This document shows positions 1 through 5,414 of a stretch of DNA of 5,414 nucleotides, piece after piece. Position 1 is the stretch's first letter. The number at the start of each line of letters is the position of its first letter. The notes under the pieces were generated by a model. That model ran no database searches, was not told the origin of the DNA, and worked only from the letters and a program-made list of their open reading frames with translations. The position numbers and the translations under genes were made by a program. The stretch lies in assembly GCA_027010005.1 (NCBI GenBank), contig JALVCM010000041.1, positions 1 to 5,414 on the forward strand. Reading direction: 5' to 3'. This DNA comes from Thiohalobacter sp. GTDB lineage: Bacteria; Pseudomonadota; Gammaproteobacteria; DSM-19610.

Positions 1-1
1 T

Positions 2-1654
2 GCGTTTGATGGCCCGGGCGTCACCGCAGCCACATTCCCGTCAATCGCAATCAATCTGTACAACGACACGGACACCGCACCGTTACCACCACAACTGCAC
101 AACAAGCGGGTTCTGTCACCGTACAAAATCTTCGATGTTGACGGGGTAAAGGTTGCTGTTATCGGGATTACTGCATCCATCGTTCCACAACAGGCCAGTG
201 TATTCAGCATCGGGTTGCGTTTCTCGCAGGGTATCGAGGAACTTCCCGGCATTATTGATGAAGTGAAAGCACAGGATGCCGACGTTATCGTCGTGCAATC
301 CGAGCTGGGCCTGTCACAGAACCTGGCCATCGGTCAACGATTCAAGGATGTGGATGTGGTTTTGTCTGCCCATACACATGAGACGACACTCAATGCCCTG
401 GTCGCCAATAAAAAAGGCATACGCGCCGCTGAAGGAACTGGTCGTCAGCGGGTCGGGAGAAATGCCACGATTGTGGTCGAAACCAACGAAGACCTTTACC
501 TGGGTCGCCTTGATCTCGTTGTGAGAGACGGTGAAGTCAGGCGCTTCGAATGGCAGGCGATCCCGGTCGATGATGAAGTTGCCGAAGACCCGGCCACCAA
601 GGCCCTGGTGGACCAGGCCGAGGCCCCGTTTATTGGTAGCACCGTGGTACGTCATACCTTCATGCCCGGCGGTTACTGCCCGGCCAATGACTGTGGCGAT
701 ACCACCGTCCGCGGCCTGCAGTTGACGGAAAGCCTGGATACCGTCGTGGGTTATACCGAAACGGTACTGCACCGCGATAATGTACTGGAAGATGAAATCA
801 ACAATTTCATTGCTGACGCCATCTTCACCATCAGCAACCAGGTGGTACCGACCGGTGTTGACCTCTCCATGACCAACGGCTTCCGTTTTGGTACGGCTAT
901 CCTGTCACCGGATGTTGTCGCACCGGGCCAGACTTTCGATGATGGCCGTCTGCCCGGCCAGATCACGCTGCGTGATCTGTACGCACTGTTCCCGATCTCA
1001 CCCGCCGTGGCAGTCGCCGAGTTCTCCGGCAAGGTGATCGAGAATGACCTGGAACGGGTTCTGACCGCCGTGTTCGACCGTAACCCCTTCATGCAACGCG
1101 GTGGCTGGTATGTCGGCCTGGCCAACATGACGCAGAAGATCGACCTGAAGAACCGCCCCTACAGCAGTTCTGATCGTCGTATTGTGGAAACCACCATCGG
1201 TGGCGAAAAACTGGATCCCAGCAAACGTTACCTGTTTGCCTCCTGTTTCCCGCACGGTGATGCACTGGACCGCGTATGCCGTACCAACGGTGGCGTCAAC
1301 CACCAGTTCTTTGAACTGGCCGATGCCGATGATTACACCAGCGGTATCAGCCTGGTTGGCCCGCTCAACACCACGGGCATTATCACCGGACCACAGGTCA
1401 AGCAGGTGGCACCGGACCGTTTTGTCCACGCCGTACACCTGATGCGCCGTTATCTCGATTCACTGCCAATGAATACTGTGACGGCAGCAAGTGTCGCAAC
1501 AGGCCGTATCGAGACGGTTGACTCGACCGTGGCCGGTAACCCGCCAATACCAGCACCGGTGTCAGCCATCGACCCGACGCTGATTCAGCCACCGGAAGGC
1601 GCCGGTCCGGCCTTCTTTGGCGGCACGGGGGCAATCAATGCAAACAACGACTGA
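2..1654 (+). CDS. SoxB-like / 5'-nucleotidase-family metallophosphoesterase, 5' partial
   Basis: The reading frame is open from the left edge, so the start, any signal peptide and the first metal motifs (DxH, GNHE) lie outside; 550 residues are visible, numbered here from base 2. Residues 40-130 fit the second half of a calcineurin-like phosphoesterase domain: PYKIF, then VAVIGIT, then SAHTHE (122-127), the equivalent of the GHxH metal-binding motif. From about residue 230 a C-terminal substrate-specificity domain follows, with NGFRFGT (292-298), a GQITLRDLY stretch, and NPFMQRGGW (361-369). These resemble SoxB, the thiosulfohydrolase of sulfur oxidation, more than UshA-type nucleotidases. 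Cysteines 226/231 and 415/426 could form disulfides, suiting a periplasmic enzyme. The tail from about 510 is proline-rich and probably flexible. Where the family normally has LSHxG, this protein has QSELG (99-103), replacing an expected metal-ligand His with Glu101. No other sox gene is visible, so thiosulfate as substrate is unproven; a nucleotide or other phosphoester is equally possible. Confidence 0.85.
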   Translation, partial: AFDGPGVTAATFPSIAINLYNDTDTAPLPPQLHNKRVLSPYKIFDVDGVKVAVIGITASIVPQQASVFSIGLRFSQGIEELPGIIDEVKAQDADVIVVQSELGLSQNLAIGQRFKDVDVVLSAHTHETTLNALVANKKGIRAAEGTGRQRVGRNATIVVETNEDLYLGRLDLVVRDGEVRRFEWQAIPVDDEVAEDPATKALVDQAEAPFIGSTVVRHTFMPGGYCPANDCGDTTVRGLQLTESLDTVVGYTETVLHRDNVLEDEINNFIADAIFTISNQVVPTGVDLSMTNGFRFGTAILSPDVVAPGQTFDDGRLPGQITLRDLYALFPISPAVAVAEFSGKVIENDLERVLTAVFDRNPFMQRGGWYVGLANMTQKIDLKNRPYSSSDRRIVETTIGGEKLDPSKRYLFASCFPHGDALDRVCRTNGGVNHQFFELADADDYTSGISLVGPLNTTGIITGPQVKQVAPDRFVHAVHLMRRYLDSLPMNTVTAASVATGRIETVDSTVAGNPPIPAPVSAIDPTLIQPPEGAGPAFFGGTGAINANND

Positions 1655-1702
1655 CCGGGCAAACGGAATGGCCTGAGCAGGACCCGGGGGAACGTTACCG
1701 GG

Positions 1703-1735
1703 AAAGGGCGGCGCAGTCATGCGCCGCCCTTTTTT
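1703..1735 (+). terminator. Rho-independent terminator after the SoxB-like gene
   Basis: A perfect 10-bp GC-rich stem (1706-1715 with 1720-1729) closes on a GTCA tetraloop and is followed at once by six T residues (1730-1735). Three A residues before the stem can pair with the first T residues and extend it to 13 bp. It lies 48 bp after the stop codon at 1652-1654, so it should end the upstream transcript and separate it from the SseB-family gene. Confidence 0.93.
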
Positions 1736-1821
1736 ATTCCCTGCCGAGGGAGCAGTTTATTTACCGGGCGGATACAGGCAAACTCTGCGCCTTGCCAATC
1801 GACATAGCGTGATCTGCCATC

Positions 1822-2262
1822 ATGAGCGAAACTTTTACACCCCACAACGATCTTGAAACCCGGCTTGTCTCCCTGCAGGAAGGCCGCCTGGACGGGAATG
1901 CCTTTATGCAGACCCTGCTGGATGAACAGCTGTTTATGCCGGTTGAGGACGAAAAAAATGAGATCGAGGGATTCCAGACCTCGTCAAAGGCCAAACCGCT
2001 GACACTGAAAACCGAGGACGGACACACTGTGCTGATCCTGTTTACCAGCCCGGAGCGCGCAAAACCTTTTGTGGCAAATGTTCCCGGTTACAATGGCGGT
2101 CTGCTGGCTGAAGTCAGCTGGATTCTGCAACGCCTCGGCAGTGGTATCGGGATTGCCATCAACCCGGGACATGACGTCGGCCTCGACCTGGACGAAGAGA
2201 TGGTCACACAACTGATCCACCTCAACGCAGCGCGTTCAACTGACGATCAGACCAGTGCCTGA
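1822..2262 (+). CDS. SseB-family protein (single N-terminal-type domain)
   Basis: The 146-residue soluble protein matches the SseB N-terminal domain pattern: an N-terminal helix (LETRLVSLQEG, 11-21), a helix ending in LFMPVED (37-43), a beta strand with LFTSPERA (73-80), and the late GIAINPG (110-116). The E. coli protein SseB (enhanced serine sensitivity) has about 260 residues and a second C-terminal domain; that second half is absent here, giving the short form. The biochemical role of the family is poorly known. There is no signal peptide or membrane segment, so it is probably cytoplasmic. ATG 1822 is the only reasonable start because an in-frame TGA lies at 1810-1812; no clear Shine-Dalgarno precedes it. 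The upstream gene is closed by a terminator, so this gene should have its own promoter in 1736-1821, but I see no good -35/-10 pair there. Its 3' end overlaps the opposite-strand gene by 16 bp. Confidence 0.88.
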   Translation: MSETFTPHNDLETRLVSLQEGRLDGNAFMQTLLDEQLFMPVEDEKNEIEGFQTSSKAKPLTLKTEDGHTVLILFTSPERAKPFVANVPGYNGGLLAEVSWILQRLGSGIGIAINPGHDVGLDLDEEMVTQLIHLNAARSTDDQTSA

Positions 2263-2621
2263 AGGCTGGCTGCCAGTTCATCCTCCGGAATCGGGAAGGT
2301 AAAGGTACGATAAAAACTGCACACCTTCAGCAGACGATCGAACTGATGGGCAAATTCTGTTTCATAGAACACGATGACTTCCGTTTCCGGTAATCGTTCA
2401 ACGACCGACATCATGGATTCCAGTGAACTGGTGCGGTCACGAAAGTCAGACTGAAAATTGAATTCCGCCACAACCACCCGGGGCGTTTTTTTCCGGATGG
2501 TGGTCATGGCCTTGCGCATTCGCGTTTCCGTCAGCACCTCGTAACCGGCCTTCTCGTACAATGGCCGAAAATCCGGGTATCCCCCCAGTTCGATGACGCT
2601 CAGCAGTGTTGGTCTGGACAT
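2247..2621 (-). CDS. Small protein with degenerate receiver-like fold (conserved hypothetical)
   Basis: The 124-residue protein is not recognised by name. Its alternating pattern resembles a response-regulator receiver: strand LLSVIEL (6-12), helix around 17-25, strand YEVLTET (27-33), helix RKAMTTIRKK, strand RVVVAEF (48-54), strand EVIVFYE (81-87), strand TFTFPI (106-111), and a final helix PEDELAASLQAL (112-123). In that alignment the phospho-accepting Asp is Glu53, the beta-4 Thr/Ser position is Tyr or nearby, and the Lys of the KP motif is Phe109 before Pro110. It would then be a non-phosphorylatable pseudo-receiver with no output domain. This is inference from pattern only. It has no signal peptide or membrane segment. 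The ATG at 2621 reads away from the metalloprotease gene with 85 bp between the two starts; its Shine-Dalgarno is weak. Its last 16 bp overlap the end of the SseB-family gene. Confidence 0.8.
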   Translation of the reverse strand: MSRPTLLSVIELGGYPDFRPLYEKAGYEVLTETRMRKAMTTIRKKTPRVVVAEFNFQSDFRDRTSSLESMMSVVERLPETEVIVFYETEFAHQFDRLLKVCSFYRTFTFPIPEDELAASLQALV

Positions 2622-2695
2622 GAGTCCGTATTCTAGCGAAAACTCAAGTTTTTCGTTCAGGCTCCCCTATATTAAGGAACACTTACCTCACGGAC

Positions 2696-2700
2696 GGGAG
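2696..2700 (+). promoter_or_regulatory. Ribosome binding site of the metalloprotease gene
   Basis: GGGAG lies 6 nt before ATG 2707. It favours this start over the in-frame ATG at 2593, which would put about 30 bp of coding sequence over the opposite-strand gene and delay the membrane anchor by 38 residues. Confidence 0.75.
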
Positions 2701-2706
2701 CCATTA

Positions 2707-3489
2707 ATGGCGTCGGGCGGTTTCTTCAGGAAATTCCGGATAACCCTGCTTTTGCTGGTGCTTTTTTTCGTCGGCATGAACAGCTGGCTGACAAGATTGC
2801 GCACCACGGACTGGGATGAACCACTATGGGTAGTGATCTACCCGGTCAATGGCGACGGGGGATCTGCAACGGCCCGCTATATCAAGCGTCTGTCATCCGG
2901 GGACTTCAAATCGGTTGAAGACTTCCTGGCCCGTGAAGCTCGCCGCTATGACCCGCGCATTACCGAACCGGTGACCATAAAGCTGGCACCGGAGGTCATC
3001 GAACGTCCCCCGCTCCCCCCGATCAATGCCAGCACACTGTCGATCATGTTGTGGAGTCTCAAACTCCGTTACTGGGCTGCGACGCACGACACCTTCGAAG
3101 GCCCGGAACCCGATATCCAGATGTACGTGGTCTACTATGACCCGAAAACGCATCAGCGCCTGAGACACTCACTGGGCCTGCAGAAAGGCCTGATCGGTGT
3201 GGTCAATGCATTTGCCAGCCCGGCCCAGGCGCAACGTAATAACGTTGTTATTGCACACGAGTTCCTGCATACCGTCGGTGCCAGCGACAAGTATGACCCG
3301 CAGAATAACCAGCCTCTCTACCCGGAGGGTTTTGCCGAGCCGGATCGGGACCCGGTGTACCCGCAGAAGTCTGCCGAAATCATGGCTGGACGTATTCCGG
3401 TTGCAAGCCACAGCGCGGTCATGCCGAACTCCTTGTCCAGTTGCGTGGTTGGCCCGCTCACCGCACGTGAAATTCACTGGACAGATTAA
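2707..3489 (+). CDS. Membrane-anchored putative zinc metalloprotease (HExxHxxGxxD)
   Basis: The protein has 260 residues. A short basic N-terminus (R8, K9, R11) precedes one hydrophobic segment (about 12-28), so it is probably a signal anchor with the rest in the periplasm. The catalytic-type motif is HEFLHTVGASD (184-194): His184, Glu185 and His188 form HExxH, and Gly191 plus Asp194 complete HExxHxxGxxD, the extended zinc-binding form seen in metzincin-type peptidases with Asp as third ligand, as in snapalysin. Met226 in AEIMAGR may be the Met-turn. Other notable stretches are WVVIYPVNGDG (41-51), the proline-rich PPLPPI (101-106) and HSLGLQKGLIGVV (154-166). The overall protein looks like a conserved proteobacterial hypothetical; I know no substrate. 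The start at 2707 is chosen for its GGGAG and because it puts the anchor at the N-terminus. The acetolactate synthase gene starts 37 bp after the stop and may share its transcript. Confidence 0.83.
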   Translation: MASGGFFRKFRITLLLLVLFFVGMNSWLTRLRTTDWDEPLWVVIYPVNGDGGSATARYIKRLSSGDFKSVEDFLAREARRYDPRITEPVTIKLAPEVIERPPLPPINASTLSIMLWSLKLRYWAATHDTFEGPEPDIQMYVVYYDPKTHQRLRHSLGLQKGLIGVVNAFASPAQAQRNNVVIAHEFLHTVGASDKYDPQNNQPLYPEGFAEPDRDPVYPQKSAEIMAGRIPVASHSAVMPNSLSSCVVGPLTAREIHWTD

Positions 3490-3499
3490 TGTCTATACT
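3473..3499 (+). promoter_or_regulatory. Possible weak promoter before the acetolactate synthase gene
   Basis: TATACT (3494-3499) matches five of six bases of the sigma-70 -10 box. The best -35 candidate is TTCACT (3473-3478), four of six bases, but the 15-bp spacer is short. It sits over the end of the metalloprotease gene and would give a leader of roughly 20 nt. The gene could equally be read through from upstream. Confidence 0.25.
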
Positions 3500-3514
3500 G
3501 TTGTCCACCATGAC

Positions 3515-3520
3515 AGGGAG
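3515..3520 (+). promoter_or_regulatory. Ribosome binding site of the acetolactate synthase gene
   Basis: AGGGAG lies 6 nt before ATG 3527. It fixes the start there and argues against any upstream in-frame start, all of which would lie inside the metalloprotease gene. Confidence 0.8.
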
Positions 3521-3526
3521 CCCAGC

Positions 3527-5254
3527 ATGAGTAAAGCACAGGCACGGACAAAGACCACAGCCATAAAAGCAACCCGAAAAAGAAAACCGTCCCCGAGTAA
3601 AGCATCCGATACCTTTGTAAAATGCCTGGAGTCCGAAGGTGTCACGCATATCTTCGGCGTACCCGGCGAGGAAAATGCTGATCTGATGATGTCCCTGCTG
3701 GACAGCAAAATTGATTTCGTTCTGTGCCGACACGAACAGGCAGCCGCTTTTATTGCCGATGTCTATGGCCGCCTTACCGGTAAAGCCGGTGTCTGTCTCG
3801 CAACGCTCGGGCCGGGCGCAACCAACCTGGTGACAGGGCTTGCCGATGCCAACATGGACCGGGCGCCGGTGGTAGCGATTATCGGCCAGGGCTCCACCAA
3901 ACGCCTGCACAAGGAAAGCCACCAGAACATGGATGCCATTGCCATGATGCAGCCCATCAGCAAGTGGGCGCACTCCGTGGTGGACGGCGAAACCATCCCC
4001 GAAGTGGTCCGCAAGGCCTTCAAGCTTTCCGAGGCAGAAAAACCCGGCGTAACTGTCATTGAGTTACCGGAAGACGTGGCCAAGGAAAAAGTTGCTTCAC
4101 AACCCATGCCGGTTCTGAAAACCCGTCGTCCGGGTGCAGACCACAAGGCCGTCAGCGAGGCAGTGGAAGCCATTGTTGCCGCCAGGCGGCCTATTATCCT
4201 GGCAGGCAATGGCGCAATTCGTAAACGCGCCGCCTCCCAGTTACGCCGTCTTTCGGAGAAAACCGGTATCCCGGTCGTCAACACCTTCATGGGCAAGGGT
4301 GCCATGCCCATGGACAACAAGCATTGCCTGTTCACCATGGGATTGCAGGGCAAGGACCACATCAATCACGCCATGGACCAGGTCGACCTGGTCATCACGG
4401 TCGGCTACGACCTGGTGGAATACAGCCCGAGTTTCTGGAACGCCGACAAGGACAAGAAGGTCGTCCATATCGACTTCCTGCCAGCAGAGATTGACTACCA
4501 CTACACGGTCAGCGTTGACGTGGTGGGTGATATTGCCGATGCCCTGTGGCAGGTCAACATGGAACTGGAACGCAAATACGCCGGCAAACTGCCCCTGCAG
4601 AATATCGATTCCTGGCAAAAACTGCGGAATACCATACTCGCCGATTTCGCCATGGATAAGGACGATGCATCGTTCCCGATGAAACCCCAGAAAATCCTCT
4701 GGGACGTACGTGAGTTTCTTGGCCCGGACGATTACCTGCTGTCCGATGTCGGCGCGCACAAGATGTGGATTTCGCGCTATTACCAGTGCCAGGAAGCCAA
4801 CACCTGCCTCATCTCCAACGGATTCTGTTCCATGGGCTTTGCACTGCCCGGTGCGATTGGCGCCAAGATCGCCAAGCCTGAACACAGGGTATTGGCTATT
4901 TGCGGTGACGCCGGCTTCATGATGAATGTACAGGACCTCGAAACTGCCGTACGTCTCAACCTGAAAGTCGTGTTCATGGTCTGGGAAGATGGCGAGTACG
5001 GCCTGATCAAGTGGAAACAGCAGAACCAGTTTGATGGACGGCATTCAAAACTGGACTTTGGAAACCCTCAGTGGGAGCAGCTGGCACAGTCGTTTGGCAT
5101 GTGGGGCAAGACACTGACCGGCCCCGAACAACTTGTACCGGCCCTGGAAGAAGCCTTCAGCCAGGACGGCCCCGCACTGATCGCCGTACCGGTCGACTAC
5201 GCCGAAAACGTCAAACTGACCAAGCGCCTCGGCGAAATCGAGTGCACCATATAG
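3527..5254 (+). CDS. Acetolactate synthase large-subunit family TPP enzyme (catabolic AlsS-like)
   Basis: The 575-residue protein spans all three domains of a TPP-dependent decarboxylase/synthase. The N-terminal pyrimidine-binding domain has FGVPGEEN (43-50) and RHEQAAAF (68-75), where Glu70 is the expected cofactor-activating glutamate, then GPGATNLVTG (95-104). The middle domain (about 205-340) carries GYDLVEYSPSFWN (293-305), which resembles the GYDPIEYEP region of FAD-independent catabolic acetolactate synthases (AlsS) rather than the FAD-binding loop of the biosynthetic enzyme. The C-terminal domain has SNGFCSMGFALPGAIGAK (430-447) and the TPP/Mg motif GDAGF (460-464) running to VWEDGEYGLIKW (485-496). 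The likely reaction is condensation of two pyruvates to acetolactate with loss of CO2, in the cytoplasm; another 2-oxoacid substrate cannot be excluded. The first 25 residues form an unusual Lys/Arg-rich tail before the usual KASDTFVKCLE start. No regulatory small subunit or acetolactate decarboxylase gene is visible, and no terminator follows. Confidence 0.9.
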   Translation: MSKAQARTKTTAIKATRKRKPSPSKASDTFVKCLESEGVTHIFGVPGEENADLMMSLLDSKIDFVLCRHEQAAAFIADVYGRLTGKAGVCLATLGPGATNLVTGLADANMDRAPVVAIIGQGSTKRLHKESHQNMDAIAMMQPISKWAHSVVDGETIPEVVRKAFKLSEAEKPGVTVIELPEDVAKEKVASQPMPVLKTRRPGADHKAVSEAVEAIVAARRPIILAGNGAIRKRAASQLRRLSEKTGIPVVNTFMGKGAMPMDNKHCLFTMGLQGKDHINHAMDQVDLVITVGYDLVEYSPSFWNADKDKKVVHIDFLPAEIDYHYTVSVDVVGDIADALWQVNMELERKYAGKLPLQNIDSWQKLRNTILADFAMDKDDASFPMKPQKILWDVREFLGPDDYLLSDVGAHKMWISRYYQCQEANTCLISNGFCSMGFALPGAIGAKIAKPEHRVLAICGDAGFMMNVQDLETAVRLNLKVVFMVWEDGEYGLIKWKQQNQFDGRHSKLDFGNPQWEQLAQSFGMWGKTLTGPEQLVPALEEAFSQDGPALIAVPVDYAENVKLTKRLGEIECTI

Positions 5255-5288
5255 CCCACTGACCTTATTTCTGCTGCGTTTTTTATCA

Positions 5289-5323
5289 CCGTGTCTTCAG
5301 GTAAGGTAACGACCTGAACACGG
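5289..5323 (+). promoter_or_regulatory. Hairpin in the leader of the 3' partial gene
   Basis: CCGTGT (5289-5294) pairs with ACACGG (5318-5323) and TCAGGT (5297-5302) with ACCTGA (5312-5317), giving two 6-bp stems separated by a 2-nt bulge (CT) with a 9-nt loop. No T-run follows on either strand, so it is not an intrinsic terminator. Its last two G residues are part of the Shine-Dalgarno of the next gene, so it could affect translation or mark a binding site. Function is inference. Confidence 0.45.
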
Positions 5324-5327
5324 GGAG
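5322..5327 (+). promoter_or_regulatory. Ribosome binding site of the 3' partial gene
   Basis: GGGGAG lies 6 nt before ATG 5334, the same spacing as for the two upstream plus-strand genes. It is the main evidence that the short frame at the right edge is a real gene start. Confidence 0.65.
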
Positions 5328-5333
5328 CAGGGC

Positions 5334-5414
5334 ATGCGTGCTGAAAATACTGAAAAACCGGGTATCCGCGAGCAACACCTGTTGCGCCGCCGCAATAACC
5401 CACTTTTTGACGAG
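5334..5414 (+). CDS. Start of an unrecognised gene, 3' partial
   Basis: Twenty-seven codons are open from ATG 5334 to the right edge with no stop. The peptide begins MRAENTEKPGIREQ and continues HLLRRRNNPLFDE. It is hydrophilic and charged with an Arg triplet, and shows no signal peptide or membrane segment, so a cytoplasmic protein is likely. It is too short to assign a family. Support for a real gene comes from the GGGGAG ribosome binding site at ideal spacing, the 79-bp gap after the acetolactate synthase stop, and the same strand as its neighbour. It may be co-transcribed with the acetolactate synthase, as no terminator separates them. Confidence 0.6.
   Translation, partial: MRAENTEKPGIREQHLLRRRNNPLFDE

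Noticed and set aside
314..772. 152-codon minus-strand open frame within the metallophosphoesterase
   Set aside because: It is antisense to strongly family-like coding sequence and has no recognisable domain.
215..1654. TTG at 215 as the start of the metallophosphoesterase gene
   Set aside because: The frame stays open to the left edge and the 71 upstream codons encode family-typical sequence (PYKIF, VAVIGIT), so the gene begins outside the window.
2630..2673. Promoter elements in the divergent gap (TAGAAT on minus at 2630-2635, TATATT on plus at 2668-2673)
   Set aside because: Both resemble -10 boxes, but neither has an acceptable -35 at 16-18 bp; the minus-strand one also lies only 8 nt from the ATG.
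2593..2706. ATG at 2593 as the start of the metalloprotease
   Set aside because: It overlaps the start of the opposite-strand gene, lacks a ribosome binding site, and would place 38 odd residues before the membrane anchor; ATG 2707 has GGGAG at 6 nt.
3479..3506. Inverted repeat GGACA...TGTCC around the TATACT box as an operator
   Set aside because: Only 5 bp pair across an 18-bp spacer and one arm lies in coding sequence; this is expected by chance.
3197..3526. Extended N-terminus of the acetolactate synthase from 3197
   Set aside because: The extension lies mostly inside the metalloprotease gene in another frame, is Arg/Ser/Thr-rich frame-shadow sequence, and ATG 3527 has a good ribosome binding site.
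4241..5044. 267-codon open frame on the minus strand
   Set aside because: It is entirely antisense to the well-supported acetolactate synthase and shows no family signature or ribosome binding site; a shadow of GC-rich codon use.
5279..5284. T-run after the acetolactate synthase as a terminator
   Set aside because: No GC-rich hairpin precedes it; the only hairpin nearby lies downstream of the T-run.
5197..5403. 68-codon minus-strand open frame at the right end
   Set aside because: It overlaps the end of the acetolactate synthase and the start of the next gene, and shows no domain features.

Overview
The window is ordinary-looking, moderately GC-rich bacterial chromosome. All genes share similar codon use. 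There are no rRNA or tRNA genes, no insertion sequence and no CRISPR array. The gene content (an SseB-domain protein, a SoxB/5'-nucleotidase-type metallophosphoesterase, a catabolic-type acetolactate synthase and conserved-looking small proteins) suggests a proteobacterium, most likely a gammaproteobacterium. That placement is inferred from protein style, not from a marker gene.

Layout: (1) 2-1654 (+), the C-terminal 550 residues of a SoxB-like/5'-nucleotidase-family metallophosphoesterase. Its start lies left of the window, and a strong intrinsic terminator (1703-1735) closes it. (2) 1822-2262 (+), a short single-domain SseB-family protein. (3) 2247-2621 (-), a small protein whose secondary-structure pattern resembles a response-regulator receiver lacking the phosphorylation residues. 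Its 3' end overlaps the SseB gene tail to tail by 16 bp. (4) 2707-3489 (+), an inner-membrane-anchored putative zinc metalloprotease with an HExxHxxGxxD motif, divergent from gene 3. (5) 3527-5254 (+), a thiamine-diphosphate (TPP) enzyme of the acetolactate synthase large-subunit family with a lysine/arginine-rich N-terminal tail. (6) 5334-5414 (+), the first 27 codons of an unrecognised gene, preceded by a hairpin that touches its ribosome binding site.

Genes 4 and 5 are 37 bp apart on one strand and could be co-transcribed, although a weak promoter-like sequence lies between them. Nothing in the sequence ties the genes into one pathway: the SoxB-like gene has no sox neighbours here, and the acetolactate synthase has no visible small subunit or decarboxylase partner. 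Points worth a second look are the His-to-Glu change at an expected metal-ligand position in gene 1, the metzincin-like motif of gene 4, the receiver-like gene 3, and the basic tail of gene 5. I did not see a clear new multi-gene system.
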